A stretch of 64,000 nucleotides of DNA from Rheinheimera maricola (GCF_016918075.2 NZ_JAERPS020000001.1:682001-746000), one strand, 5' to 3'. Positions 17,943 through 27,944 are shown, counted from the first letter of the stretch. The notes: generated from the sequence alone by a model not told the origin. Translations and numbers: made by a program.

Positions 17943-20900
17943 ATGGATACCAATAAGGGTCTCATTGCCTGGTTCGCCCGCAACAGCGTGGCAGCAAACT
18001 TACTGATGGCGATTATTCTGGTCGCTGGGGTGTTTTCGTTATTTACCATTAAAAAACAGATATTTCCTGAAATAGTGCTCGAGCAAGTCAATATCCGCGT
18101 GCCTTATTTAGGTGCGGCACCGCAAGAAGTTGAAAGCGGTGTCATTGATAAAATTGAAGAAAGCTTGCGTGGTGTTAATGGTATTAAGCGTATTCGCTCA
18201 ACTGCAGTGGAAGGCTTAGCCACAGTACGTGCTGAAATTGCCAGTAATTATGATGTGCAAGAGGTTATGGATGAAATTAAAACTCAGGTATCAGCTATTT
18301 CATCTTTGCCAGAGCAAACGGAAAAGCCAGTCGTTTACCGGGTTCGGTTTCAAAGTAATGTGATGTGGGTGTCACTGTACGGTGACTCCAGTGAGACAAC
18401 GTTAAAAGAGCTTTCAAAAGATGTACGTGACGAGCTGAAGAAGTTACCGGGCATCAGCAAAGTGGATGTGGTGGGGGCACGTGATTATGAGATTTCCATT
18501 GAGCTTTCCGAGCTCAAACTGAAAGAATATGGTCTGACTTTTGAACAAGTTGTTGCTGCTATTCGCGGCAGCTCGGTTGATTTGCCCGGTGGCTCTATTA
18601 AGTCGGACAGCGGCAATATTTTATTAAGAACAAAAGGCCAGGCCTATTTCGCGCAGGACTTTGAAGATATTGTGCTGCTTACCTTTCCTGATGGCACCCG
18701 GCTGGCATTAAAAGATATTGCCAGCATTAATGATGGTTTTATTGAGCGTGAAGATTTATCAACTTTTGACGGTAAAAATTCGGTATCAATTCGCGTTGAT
18801 GCAGTAGGTGATGACAATACGCTAAAAATTGCCGAGCAAGTTAAAGCCTATGTTGAGCGCAAGCAAAAGCAGTTGCCGGCGTCAGTGTCTATCGCGCACT
18901 GGGGCGATTCTAGCTACTATCTGCAAGGCCGTCTTGATTTAATGAGTAACAACCTGGTAATGGGCGCATTTTTGGTGCTGCTGGCGCTGACGTTGTTCCT
19001 AGAGTTCCGGATTGCTTTTTGGGTTATGGTGGGCATACCAGTATGTTTTCTGGGCGCTATGGCGATGCTGCCGTTGCCGCTGTTTAACGTCTCCATCAAT
19101 ATGATCAGTTTATTTGGCTTTATTCTGGTGCTGGGAATAGTGGTGGATGATGCCATTATCATTGGCGAGAGTGCGTACAGCGAAATTGAAAAACGCGGCA
19201 AGTCGGCAGAAGCGGTAATTGCCGGCGCGAAAAAAGTGGCTATGCCAGCGACGTTTGGTGTATTGACGACGATAGCAGCCTTTACCCCCATGTTGATGGT
19301 AGGCGGTGCACAGGCTCCTATTTGGGGATCGATTGCCTGGGTAGTGGTGCTATGTCTGATTTTTTCGTTAGTCGAATCTAAAATGATCCTGCCGGCGCAC
19401 ATTGTTAACATGGACACTACGCCATGGGATCCTGCTCGTAAGGGCATGTTTTACAGTTTAGGGCGTGGTTGCAGCAATGCGTTAAAAGCGGTACGTGAGG
19501 CGGTGGCACGTGCGATGCAACGTTTTGTTACTAAGCGCTATCAACCCTTTGTCGAGCGCTGTATACAGTATCGTTATATTACTATGGCGGTATTTTTCGC
19601 CATGCTAATTGTTATGTTTGGTGTGTTGGGCGGCGGCTTAGTGCGCTGGGTGTTTTTTCCGAACATTCCCAGTGACTTTATCAACGCTAACCTGAGTATG
19701 CAGGAAGGCGCGTCAAATCAGGCTACAGTCAATGCGATGCGTGAAGCTGAGGCTGCCTTGATGCGGGCCAATGAAAAACTCAATGCTGAGCACAATGAAG
19801 ATATTGTTAAGCACCGTTTAATGTTTCTGCAAAGCGATACCGGTGGCCAGTTAGTGGTTGAACTGGAGAAAAGTGAAGGCAGGGAGATTGATGGGTTTGA
19901 AATTGCTAATCGCTGGCGTGAAGAGATGCCGGAAATACCTGGTTTAAAAGCGTTTAAAATTAATGCGTCTACCGGTGGTGGTGGTGGTGCTGATATTGCG
20001 CTGCAATTACGCGGGACTAATTTAGACAACTTAAAGCTGGCAACCGAAGAATTAAAAAGTCGTTTGGCTGAGTATGCGGGTATTTATGATATTGAAGACA
20101 ACCTGCTCGGTGGTAATGATGAGATAGTGTTAAATCTTACACCTGAGGCGCATTTGCTTGGCTTAACGCTGGCCGATGTAGCACGGCAGGTTCGTTATGG
20201 CTTCTACGGTGCAGAGGCACAGCGAGTGCAACGCGATGGCGAAGAAGTGAAGGTGATGGTGCGTTATCCCCGCAGTGAACGCAGCTCAATTGGTAGTCTG
20301 GAGAATATGCGTATTCGTACCGCAGATGGCGGCGAAATCCCGTTCGCCCAGGTTGCGACGTATTCGCTACAACCTAGTTTCAGTGCGATCAATAGGGTTA
20401 ATGGGGAACGGGCGGTAACCATTACCGCTGCGGCCGATAAAAACTCTGTGGAGCCAGGTAAAGTCGTCAGTGACATGCAAAAAACTGTCATTCCGGAAAT
20501 TACCGCTAAGTACGATGGGGTAACCGGTGAGCTTGATGGTGCCAGCCAGGATGAACTAGACGCTCAGGTCGATTTGATGAAAGCAGGTGTGTTTGCCTTG
20601 TTCTGTATCTATGCCTTAATGGCGATACCGCTTAAGTCATACAGCCAGCCTCTGATCATTATGAGCGTTATCCCGTTTGGTTTAGTCGGGGCTGTTGTAG
20701 GACACATGGTACTGGGCCTGAGCATGAGTATTATGTCTATCTTTGGTCTGGTGGCGCTGGCTGGGGTAGTGGTAAATGACTCGCTGGTAATGGTTGACTT
20801 TGTTAACCGGGCGCGCGAAGAGGGATTGTCAGTACGTGAGGCGGTATCGCAAGCCGGCGCGCAGCGTTTCCGGGCGATTTTACTAACCTCACTAACCACT

Positions 20901-21131
20901 TTTGTTGGTTTAGCGCCTATTGTACTGGAACGCAGCTTACAGGCCAAAATTGTGGTACCGATGGCGGTGTCACTGGCGTTTGGTATTTTGTTTGCTACCG
21001 TTATTACGCTGATTTTAATACCGGCGCTGTATGTGATACTGGAAGACGTGAAAAATCTGTTTAGAAGCAAAGAAAATAAGCGTGATACCCGACTTGGTTC
21101 AGGCCAAGCCGATACAATGTCAGTAAAATAA
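17943..21131 (+). CDS. RND efflux inner-membrane permease (system 1)
   Basis: 1062 residues, AcrB/MexB-type organisation with twelve membrane segments and two large periplasmic loops. The first segment is at about 12-32; the TM4 proton-relay pair Asp-Asp is present in GIVVDDAIIIGES, and the second half has the equivalent GVVVNDSLVMVDF. N-terminal FPEIVLEQVNIRVPYLGAAPQEVE is typical of the family. The C-terminal tail is basic and soluble. It is the proton-driven transporter paired with the adaptor just upstream; it resembles the uncharacterised RND group widespread in marine gammaproteobacteria more than AcrB itself, so substrates are unknown. A strong terminator follows. Confidence 0.94.
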   Translation: MDTNKGLIAWFARNSVAANLLMAIILVAGVFSLFTIKKQIFPEIVLEQVNIRVPYLGAAPQEVESGVIDKIEESLRGVNGIKRIRSTAVEGLATVRAEIASNYDVQEVMDEIKTQVSAISSLPEQTEKPVVYRVRFQSNVMWVSLYGDSSETTLKELSKDVRDELKKLPGISKVDVVGARDYEISIELSELKLKEYGLTFEQVVAAIRGSSVDLPGGSIKSDSGNILLRTKGQAYFAQDFEDIVLLTFPDGTRLALKDIASINDGFIEREDLSTFDGKNSVSIRVDAVGDDNTLKIAEQVKAYVERKQKQLPASVSIAHWGDSSYYLQGRLDLMSNNLVMGAFLVLLALTLFLEFRIAFWVMVGIPVCFLGAMAMLPLPLFNVSINMISLFGFILVLGIVVDDAIIIGESAYSEIEKRGKSAEAVIAGAKKVAMPATFGVLTTIAAFTPMLMVGGAQAPIWGSIAWVVVLCLIFSLVESKMILPAHIVNMDTTPWDPARKGMFYSLGRGCSNALKAVREAVARAMQRFVTKRYQPFVERCIQYRYITMAVFFAMLIVMFGVLGGGLVRWVFFPNIPSDFINANLSMQEGASNQATVNAMREAEAALMRANEKLNAEHNEDIVKHRLMFLQSDTGGQLVVELEKSEGREIDGFEIANRWREEMPEIPGLKAFKINASTGGGGGADIALQLRGTNLDNLKLATEELKSRLAEYAGIYDIEDNLLGGNDEIVLNLTPEAHLLGLTLADVARQVRYGFYGAEAQRVQRDGEEVKVMVRYPRSERSSIGSLENMRIRTADGGEIPFAQVATYSLQPSFSAINRVNGERAVTITAAADKNSVEPGKVVSDMQKTVIPEITAKYDGVTGELDGASQDELDAQVDLMKAGVFALFCIYALMAIPLKSYSQPLIIMSVIPFGLVGAVVGHMVLGLSMSIMSIFGLVALAGVVVNDSLVMVDFVNRAREEGLSVREAVSQAGAQRFRAILLTSLTTFVGLAPIVLERSLQAKIVVPMAVSLAFGILFATVITLILIPALYVILEDVKNLFRSKENKRDTRLGSGQADTMSVK

Positions 21132-21185
21132 TCGATACTGTGTCAGTGAATTAAGCTAAACATGACTTAGCGCTACGGCATAAAA

Positions 21186-21209
21186 AAGGCCACGCAATTG
21201 CGTGGCCTT
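21186..21209. terminator. Bidirectional terminator between RND pump and asnB
   Basis: A perfect 24-base palindrome (AAGGCCACGCAA and its complement) is preceded by AAAA and followed by a T-rich stretch (GTTGTTT). It lies between convergent genes (RND pump ends 21131; asnB ends 21228) and can serve both. Confidence 0.85.
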
Positions 21210-21227
21210 GTTGTTTCTATTTACAGC

Positions 21228-22892
21228 TTAATAAGCTTGGGTATGCACATCGCGCACTGCCCGGCCGGATGGGTCGGTCATTTGTGCCATTTTCGCATCC
21301 CAGGCTAACGCCTCGGGGGTAGAGCAGGCGACAGATTTACCACCCGGTACACAGGCAATAGCGCCGGCGTGCGGGAAGTGTTCTTCAAAAATTACCCTAT
21401 AGTAATAGGCTTCTTTGCTATCGGGTGTATTTACCGGGAAACGGAAGCTGGCGGTGGCCATTTGCTGATCTGACACTTCTTTTTCGGCATGCGCTTTTAG
21501 GCTGTCTATCCAGCTGTAACCTACGCCGTCAGAGAACTGCTCTTTCTGGCGCCATAAAATTTCATTCGGCAACAGGCCATCAAACGCCTGGCGCAGAATA
21601 TGCTTTTCCATCTTGCCGCCACCACACATTTTTGCCTGTGGGTTTAAGCGCATGGCCACATCCATAAAATCTTTGTCTAAAAACGGTACTCGAGCTTCAA
21701 TCCCCCAAGCCGACATCGCTTTGTTGGCGCGGTTGCAGTCAAACATATGCAGGCGGTCGAGTTTACGTAACGTTTCTTCATGAAACTCTTTCGCGTTAGG
21801 GGCTTTATGGAAATACAAATAGCCGCCGAACAGCTCATCAGAGCCTTCACCCGATAACACCATCTTAATGCCAGTGGCTTTAATTTTACGCGCCATCAAG
21901 TACATCGGCGTAGACGCGCGAATGGTGGTGACATCGTAAGTTTCGAGAAAGTAAATTACATCACGCAGCGCATCCAGGCCTTCTTGCACGGTAAAGTGCA
22001 CTGTGTGGTGCACCGTGCCAATGGCATCGGCCACTTTTTGCGCGGCGATTAAATCCGGCGAACCGGCAAGACCGACAGCAAAAGAGTGTAAACGGGGCCA
22101 CCAGGCTTCCGACTCGTCGTTGTCTTCAACCCGGCGTTTAGCAAATTGCTGGGCAATGGCCGATATTAATGATGAGTCTAAGCCGCCAGATAACAATACA
22201 CCATAAGGTACGTCTGACATCAGATGGCTTTTGACACTGTGTTCCAGTGCATCTTTTAGTTCGGCTAAGCTGGCAGGGTTGTCTTGTACTGCCGCATAGC
22301 TTTGCCAGTCGCGTTTATAGTATTGGCGCAGCTCACCGATTTTGCTGTCAAAGTAATGGCCAGGCGGAAACTCTTTAATTTGCTTACACACCGGCACCAG
22401 GGCTTTTAACTCTGAGGCAACAAACAACTGGCCATGCTCGTCGTAACCATAGTACAGCGGAATAATGCCAATATGGTCACGCGCAATAAGGTAACGGTTT
22501 TGTTCTGCGTCATACAAAATAAAAGCAAACATGCCTTGCAGCTGGTCAATAAATTCAGCGCCATGCTCCAGGTATAATGGCAAAATCACTTCACAATCTG
22601 ACTTAGTTTTGAATGGATAAGGCTCGCCGAGCTGTTTTTCGAGCTGCTTGTGATTGTAGATCTCACCATTCACTGCCAGAATGTGATTTCGATTATCATT
22701 AATCAGAGGCTGGGCGCCATTTTCAGTATCTACAATCGCCAGGCGCTCGTGCACTAAAATGGCATTGTCGTTATTCCACACGCCAGACCAGTCTGGCCCG
22801 CGGTGACGTAATAACTTGGATAACTGTAGCGCCTGTTGGCGCAAGGCTTTAACATCAGTTTTGATGTCAAGCACCCCGAATATCGAACACAT
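21228..22892 (-). CDS. asnB: Asparagine synthetase B (glutamine-hydrolysing)
   Basis: 554 residues, the same length as E. coli AsnB. Cys2 (MCSIFG) is the N-terminal nucleophile of the glutaminase domain, with RHRGPDWSG and VNGEIYNHKQLE following. The synthetase half has the PP-loop LLSGGLDSSLISA and the later MVLSGEGSDELFGGYLY. It makes asparagine from aspartate, glutamine and ATP in the cytoplasm. It is monocistronic, with a 216-base upstream gap shared with the divergent DUF3025 gene. Three tRNA-Asn genes lie elsewhere in the window but are not linked to it. Confidence 0.97.
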   Translation of the reverse strand: MCSIFGVLDIKTDVKALRQQALQLSKLLRHRGPDWSGVWNNDNAILVHERLAIVDTENGAQPLINDNRNHILAVNGEIYNHKQLEKQLGEPYPFKTKSDCEVILPLYLEHGAEFIDQLQGMFAFILYDAEQNRYLIARDHIGIIPLYYGYDEHGQLFVASELKALVPVCKQIKEFPPGHYFDSKIGELRQYYKRDWQSYAAVQDNPASLAELKDALEHSVKSHLMSDVPYGVLLSGGLDSSLISAIAQQFAKRRVEDNDESEAWWPRLHSFAVGLAGSPDLIAAQKVADAIGTVHHTVHFTVQEGLDALRDVIYFLETYDVTTIRASTPMYLMARKIKATGIKMVLSGEGSDELFGGYLYFHKAPNAKEFHEETLRKLDRLHMFDCNRANKAMSAWGIEARVPFLDKDFMDVAMRLNPQAKMCGGGKMEKHILRQAFDGLLPNEILWRQKEQFSDGVGYSWIDSLKAHAEKEVSDQQMATASFRFPVNTPDSKEAYYYRVIFEEHFPHAGAIACVPGGKSVACSTPEALAWDAKMAQMTDPSGRAVRDVHTQAY

Positions 22893-23108
22893 GATAACCT
22901 CTATTAAATTAATTCGAATAAACCCACTGGTTTAAACACATTTTGTACCCAATAGATTTAAACCTATATGGGAAACTTTGGCAGTATGTACGTCTAAACG
23001 CACCCATTGAATGTGCCATGCCATGCTAAAATTGCAAGCGCTTTTTCGCGCTTTTTATAAGTAATTCACGCTGAGGGCTTTCAGCTACAGCAACAGAAAA
23101 GACAGCTT

Positions 23109-23930
23109 ATGCAAAAATCTGAAGTAAAAATCCGCTTTACGCCACCGGCCAACTGGAACTCAGCGCTGCTGCATGATAACGCTATATTTGCTGATCTCTG
23201 CCAACAGTTCGACTTAGAGCCGTTAACACACTACCCTGATGTAGCCTGGCTTAATCAGTTAGCGCCAACCACAGCGGTAAAGTTTGTTGACAATGACGCG
23301 CTAAGTACCGATGGCAGGTACTATGAAGAATATATTTATGCAACCGCACAGGTACCCACCCGCAAAGATAACTGGCATGACTTTTTTGGTGCCTTGATCT
23401 GGTGCTTATTCCCGCAAACGAAAAGCCTGCTAAATAAGTTACATATGGCTGAGATAGCCCAATATGGTTTAAAGCAGCGCAGTAAACTGCGTAATAAGCT
23501 GACGTTATTTGATGAATGCGGTGTGGTAATTTGCCTGGAACCGGATGTTATTGAACATGCGGATCTGCTGCGCCAGCATCAGTGGCAACAAAGTTTTGTG
23601 GCAAATCGGCAAGACTGGTGGCAGGGCATTCGGCCAATGGTTTTTGGTCATGCAGTGTATGAAATGGCGACAGCGCCTTTTATTGGTTTAACCGCCAAAG
23701 CGCTATTTGTCGATGTCCCAGCGGGCTTTCGCCAATGGCCACTGCAAAAGGCTTACTCCTGCCTGGATAAATTGCTGTTGAGATTTATAACGGATGGCGC
23801 TTTGTTAAACCCGCAGCAGTTAACACCTTTGCCGTTGTTAGGGGTGCCTAAATGGTATGCGGCCAACCAGAAGCCGCAGTTTTACACTAATAACGATTAC
23901 TTTCGCCCTAAGCGGCATAGCGTCACTTAA
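23109..23930 (+). CDS. DUF3025 domain-containing protein
   Basis: 273 residues. The features I associate with DUF3025 are present: YYEEYIYATAQVPTR, NWHDFFGALIWCLFPQTK, LNKLH, RNKLTLFDECGVVI, a WWQGIRPMVFGHAVYE segment and a C-terminal PLLGVPKWYAAN. No signal peptide or membrane segment is evident. Function is unknown; the His and Asp/Glu in the conserved blocks suggest a possible enzyme, which is a guess. Its TAA stop shares four bases (TTAA) with the stop of the convergent OmpA-family gene, the second such case in the window. Confidence 0.85.
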   Translation: MQKSEVKIRFTPPANWNSALLHDNAIFADLCQQFDLEPLTHYPDVAWLNQLAPTTAVKFVDNDALSTDGRYYEEYIYATAQVPTRKDNWHDFFGALIWCLFPQTKSLLNKLHMAEIAQYGLKQRSKLRNKLTLFDECGVVICLEPDVIEHADLLRQHQWQQSFVANRQDWWQGIRPMVFGHAVYEMATAPFIGLTAKALFVDVPAGFRQWPLQKAYSCLDKLLLRFITDGALLNPQQLTPLPLLGVPKWYAANQKPQFYTNNDYFRPKRHSVT

Positions 23931-25426
23931 CGTAGTACTAATTCCACCCGGCGATTGGCTGCTTTGCCGTCTGTGCTGCCATTATGTTGCTGTGGCGACA
24001 TAGCCCCTACGCCTTCAGCTAATAACCGCTCCATGCTAATGCCTTGCTTCACCAGCGCCTGCAAAATACTGTTAGCACGTGCTTTTGATAGCTGCATATT
24101 ATGGCTATGGCTACCGCTATTATCAGTATGGCCTACCACATAAAATTGCTGCCCAGGGTGTGTTTTCAGGTAGTCGGTAATTACCGCCAAAGCAGTATCC
24201 GATTCGGCTAACAAGCTGGCGCTGTCGGTGGCAAAATGCAAGCCATGCAATACCACTTTACCGCTGCGGCTTAGCTCGTTTTGCAGGTAGGCGTTATCAA
24301 TGCTTACCCGATTCGTTTGCATGCTGCTTAGCTCAACAATATCGTGCGCAATATCCACATGTGTCGACCCATTACTTTTTAGCACATATATCGACAGATA
24401 AATGTCTTGTTCGTTTACCGTGTTATAGGCGGTTAACATGCGGTAGTCGTCATCTTTATCGTTGCTGTTGCTCAAGTAACTTTTAAAACGATTCCAATCT
24501 GGGCTGCCTTGCCACAATAATTTGCGTTGCTCTTCACCACAGGCTTGGTGCTCGCAGCTAAATAATATAGTAAAGCCAGCATCCTGTAGTGCCTGCTGAT
24601 AATTACGAAACACCTGTAAGGTTGACTGATCTTTTCTGGCTTCGTAGTGCAACAGGCTAGACTTACCGGCCAGGGTTAAATGCGGAACCTGCTTGTTATT
24701 ATCAGCAATACCGGTGGGCAAGCGCACTTCGGTATATTCGGTGTCAGTACGATGGGTAAGCTTAGCGCCGGCATAACGGGAAATAAGCGGGTGGTCTCCG
24801 CCTTTAGCGCTGTCTGGCCCAAAACTGACTGAAGCTGGACTGTTGTCTGGCTCAGTGCTTAATGCATCTGGCGAAATAGTGACCAGCCCCAGTTGCAATT
24901 GCTGTGGCTCGCTAATTATTTGGCCAATTTCAATTCTGTCGCCATAAGGTTGTCTAATAAACCATTGTAAGTAGGTAGGGTGAGTTTCAGGCCCCACTTG
25001 CGCCAGAATATAATAATGCTCGTTACTGGCTTGCGAAAAGCCAGCCATGCTAAGAAAAACGTTTCGCGTCCAATGACGGTTTTTTAATAACTCATCAGAG
25101 AACTTTTTGCCACAGTCAGAACGACACACCAAAATCAGTTTTCCTTCCAAGCGTTTTACAACATCGAGGTAATTTTCGGCAATGTGCAGCGGCGAATGCT
25201 CGCCTTCAATGAAGTAAATATGGCCGGTGTGCTTACCAATAATGGTTTTACCGTTAAATGGCATACCTTCGGTAACCTTATTTTGCGGTAGCATTATTTC
25301 GGCATAATTAGTGACGGCGTGACGATTAATAGTGGCGCCAGGGTAGGACCCTACTAGCGGGTGGTCCGAGTCGGCCAGCAGTGCAGTGCTGGTTAATAGC
25401 AGTAAAGCAGTGAACAAAAAACGCAT
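23927..25426 (-). CDS. OmpA-family protein with two DUF4892-like modules
   Basis: 499 residues. A signal peptide (1-18, ALLADS) precedes two related modules. Module one starts DHPLVGSYPGATI and module two, about 195 residues later, DHPLISRYAGAKL; both continue with (T/A)E(I/V)xLP and later have a Cys pair (CRSDCG and CEHQACG). The C-terminal OmpA domain (about 385-499) has the peptidoglycan-binding pattern HFATDSASLL, VVGHTDNSGS, NMQLSKARANSIL and NRRVELVLR. The protein is probably outer-membrane associated or periplasmic and anchors to peptidoglycan. DUF4892 usually appears once before OmpA, so the internal duplication is the notable point. Confidence 0.85.
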   Translation of the reverse strand: MRFLFTALLLLTSTALLADSDHPLVGSYPGATINRHAVTNYAEIMLPQNKVTEGMPFNGKTIIGKHTGHIYFIEGEHSPLHIAENYLDVVKRLEGKLILVCRSDCGKKFSDELLKNRHWTRNVFLSMAGFSQASNEHYYILAQVGPETHPTYLQWFIRQPYGDRIEIGQIISEPQQLQLGLVTISPDALSTEPDNSPASVSFGPDSAKGGDHPLISRYAGAKLTHRTDTEYTEVRLPTGIADNNKQVPHLTLAGKSSLLHYEARKDQSTLQVFRNYQQALQDAGFTILFSCEHQACGEEQRKLLWQGSPDWNRFKSYLSNSNDKDDDYRMLTAYNTVNEQDIYLSIYVLKSNGSTHVDIAHDIVELSSMQTNRVSIDNAYLQNELSRSGKVVLHGLHFATDSASLLAESDTALAVITDYLKTHPGQQFYVVGHTDNSGSHSHNMQLSKARANSILQALVKQGISMERLLAEGVGAMSPQQHNGSTDGKAANRRVELVLR

Positions 25427-25835
25427 AACTTTCCTTGTATTGATTGCCGCTGGTCACTTGTACCGGTTAATAACTATGTTTCCAGCCGTTAGCTGTAAAG
25501 GCTGCGATGATAGCAGCGAGCGTGTTGTTGGTAAATTATTGTTTCTAATATGTAATTGTTTTTGGGGGTATTGGCGTTGTATTCATCTTTTAAGATATCT
25601 TGATGCCCTTGCAAGGGATCGTTCCTTAACAGCTGCTTACAGTTTTATACGCTATAAATTGCCAGAACAAATTGCTTACTTGCGTCTACTTCTTGATAAT
25701 CAATAGCTAACGTCCTTGCCATCGGCAGGCGTTTAGGGCGGGTATAATGACAACGACACCGCCATATTTTATAACAATACCTACTATTTCCGGCCGCGAC
25801 AGCTTCGCTGGCGGCTTTGATGACAGGATGGTTGC
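25427..25835. other. Intergenic region of about 410 bases without a convincing gene
   Basis: It separates the divergent OmpA-family gene and the ABC operon. A frame of about 100 codons crosses it on the plus strand, but it begins inside the OmpA-family signal sequence, has no ribosome site and an unnatural composition, so I do not call it. The region should hold both promoters; no RNA motif was recognised. Confidence 0.5.
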
Positions 25836-26642
25836 ATGATTGAAATTCAGGATTTAGCTAAAGCCTTTGCGCTGAGTAAAAATAACAAGTTATCTGATAC
25901 CGAAAAACAGGATGTACGTTATAGCAAAGACGCCTTTCACTCCGTGCGCAATGTCAGTTTTAGTTGCGGCAGTGGTGAAGTACTTGGCCTACTTGGCCCT
26001 AATGGTGCTGGAAAGACCACCACCTTACGAATGCTGTCAACGGCACTCAAGCCTGACGCGGGTTCCGTGTTGTTAAATGGTGTAGATGTATTAAAGCAGC
26101 CGGTAAAAGCGCGGCAGCAGATTGGTTTTTTGTCAGCTGATACCGGCTTGTATGGCAAGCTAACCGCTTATGAAAACATTGCTTATTTTGGTCGTTTGCA
26201 CGGCATGAGAGAAACGCAGTTAAAGCAACGCATTGACGAGCTGTTTACTTTACTGAATATGCACGACTTTGCTAACCGCCGTGCTGATAATATGTCAACC
26301 GGTATGAAGCAGAAAACGGCTATTGCCCGTGCTGTAGTGCACAGCCCCAAAGTGGTTATTTTGGACGAGCCTACTACAGGGTTGGACATTATGACGGTGC
26401 AAACGGTGCTGGACTTTATCAAAGGCTTAAAAGCCGCCGGTACGCCGGTAATTTTCTCCACCCACCATCTGGATGAAGTTGCCTCGTTGTGTGACAGGGT
26501 AGTGGTTATTGATAAAGGCATTAGTGCATTTTCCGGCGACATTCACCAGTTTAAAGCATTGTCCAATAATGCTGATCTGCGTGAGGCATTTTTGTCGGTA
26601 CTAAAAGGTCAGGTCATTACACAACAGCAAGGAGCAGCGTAA
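25836..26642 (+). CDS. ABC transporter ATP-binding protein (NatA-like)
   Basis: 268 residues. Walker A GPNGAGKTTT (about 52-61), Q-loop in GFLSADTGLYGKLTAYEN, signature NMSTGMKQK, Walker B VVILDEPTTGLD and the H-loop STHHLDE are all intact. A short insertion with charged residues (about 14-36) precedes the Walker A. The pattern resembles NatA of the Na+-exporting NatAB system and other ABC-2 exporters. It is followed directly by its permease: the stop codon ends at 26642 and the permease ATG begins at 26643. The exported substrate is not certain. Confidence 0.93.
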   Translation: MIEIQDLAKAFALSKNNKLSDTEKQDVRYSKDAFHSVRNVSFSCGSGEVLGLLGPNGAGKTTTLRMLSTALKPDAGSVLLNGVDVLKQPVKARQQIGFLSADTGLYGKLTAYENIAYFGRLHGMRETQLKQRIDELFTLLNMHDFANRRADNMSTGMKQKTAIARAVVHSPKVVILDEPTTGLDIMTVQTVLDFIKGLKAAGTPVIFSTHHLDEVASLCDRVVVIDKGISAFSGDIHQFKALSNNADLREAFLSVLKGQVITQQQGAA

Positions 26643-27845
26643 ATGTGGCAGGTATATTTTAAAGAACTCACTGAACTGATGCGGGATAAGAAAACGCTGA
26701 TTTTTGTTATCCTGCTGCCAATATTTATCTTCCCAGTCATTTTTGGTGTGATGGGTTTAGTGTTATCCAGTACAACCAACAAAGCCATGCAAGAAGAGCA
26801 TCGCTATGTTCTGGTTAATGCCGAACTGGCGCCACAGTTTGCCGATGCGCTGTTTTACCACAAGAACTTTAAACAAATAGCCAGCGACAAAAGCACTGAA
26901 GCGGAGTTGGTTGCCGCTATTCGCAATGATGAAATCGATGTGGCTATCATCATTCCGGCAGATTTCGCTGACAAACGCTCCTCAGCAGAGCAAGCGCAAT
27001 GGCAGATTATTTATAACCAGTCATCACAATTCGATTTTATGTACCGTTATTTCTCGGAATTGCTGACCAGTTTTAACGAGCAGTTACAACGCGAGACCTT
27101 AACTAAACTGAATGTCGACCAGGCGAAGTTGGCCGCTATTATTAAACCGGTTGATGTGAAAAAAGTAGATACGGCAGATAAACGGGAGAACATAGGTGAA
27201 AAGTTCGGTGCTGTGATTGCCTACATTTTGATCCCGCTTTGTTTACTCGGTGCTTCTTATCCGGCCATTGATATGGGCGCCGGTGAAAAAGAACGTGGCA
27301 CTCTGGAAACGTTACTGATATGCCCTATCAGTCGGGTTAGCATAGTGCTGGGTAAGTTTTTAACAGTGTTAACCACTGGGCTGGTCGGTGCTTTGATAAC
27401 CGTTGGCAGTTTTGGCATCTGGGGCGCTATTATCGGCTCTTTCGCTGGTATGGCGGTAGTGCAAGAGGCGATGTCAGCTATTGCTATTACAGAGCTGGTG
27501 CTTATATTCTCACTGTTATTGCCAATTTCGGCGGTATTTGCTGCTTTATTACTGGCTATCTCTATTTATGCCCGTACCTTTAAAGAAGCGCAAAATTACA
27601 TTAGCCCACTGACAATAATGATTTTTTTGCCGCTGGTGGCGGCAATGATGCCAGGTGTCGAGTTAAACAGTAAAACTGCGTTAGTGCCAATTATGAACGT
27701 GGCACTGGCCATTAAAGAGCTGATTAAAGGCACGGCAGATTATATGATGCTGGCACTGATTTTTGGCTCTACGCTGTTGCTGGCTGCGGTAGCCATTGGC
27801 TTTTGTGTGCACTGGTTCCAGCAGGAGAAAGTGTTGTTCCGCTAG
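26643..27845 (+). CDS. ABC-2 type permease (NatB-like)
   Basis: 400 residues. One N-terminal membrane segment (about 20-42, TLIFVILLPIFIFPVIFGVMG) is followed by a large extracytoplasmic domain (about 45-180) and five to six C-terminal segments containing the ABC-2 signature GAGEKERGTLETLLICPISR. This layout is that of NatB and related Na+ or drug exporters. Its ATPase is encoded immediately upstream with no gap. A 12-base-pair hairpin lies just downstream. Confidence 0.92.
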   Translation: MWQVYFKELTELMRDKKTLIFVILLPIFIFPVIFGVMGLVLSSTTNKAMQEEHRYVLVNAELAPQFADALFYHKNFKQIASDKSTEAELVAAIRNDEIDVAIIIPADFADKRSSAEQAQWQIIYNQSSQFDFMYRYFSELLTSFNEQLQRETLTKLNVDQAKLAAIIKPVDVKKVDTADKRENIGEKFGAVIAYILIPLCLLGASYPAIDMGAGEKERGTLETLLICPISRVSIVLGKFLTVLTTGLVGALITVGSFGIWGAIIGSFAGMAVVQEAMSAIAITELVLIFSLLLPISAVFAALLLAISIYARTFKEAQNYISPLTIMIFLPLVAAMMPGVELNSKTALVPIMNVALAIKELIKGTADYMMLALIFGSTLLLAAVAIGFCVHWFQQEKVLFR

Positions 27846-27869
27846 GCCCTTTAAATATTAATGTAAGCC

Positions 27870-27898
27870 AACAACGCCAGCACTTCGCTGGCGTTGTT
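27870..27898 (+). terminator. Hairpin terminator after the ABC pair
   Basis: A 12-base-pair stem (AACAACGCCAGC, loop ACTTC) lies 25 bases after the permease stop and is followed by ATTAATAA rather than a pure T tract, so it is a probable terminator. Confidence 0.75.
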
Positions 27899-27929
27899 AT
27901 TAATAACGATTCAAGTTTACAAATACTAT

Positions 27930-27944
27930 TGATAATAGTTCTTA
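27930..27944. promoter_or_regulatory. Candidate Fur box upstream of bfd
   Basis: TGATAATAGTTCTTA matches the 7-1-7 Fur consensus TGATAATnATTATCA perfectly in the left half and at four of seven positions in the right half. It lies 43 bases before the bfd start, in an AT-rich stretch where the promoter should be. bfd is a known Fur-repressed gene in other gammaproteobacteria, which supports the reading. Confidence 0.55.

Noticed and set aside
25386..25706. 106-codon plus-strand frame between the OmpA-family gene and the ABC operon
   Set aside because: It begins inside the signal-peptide codons of the opposite-strand gene, has no ribosome site and no recognisable domain.
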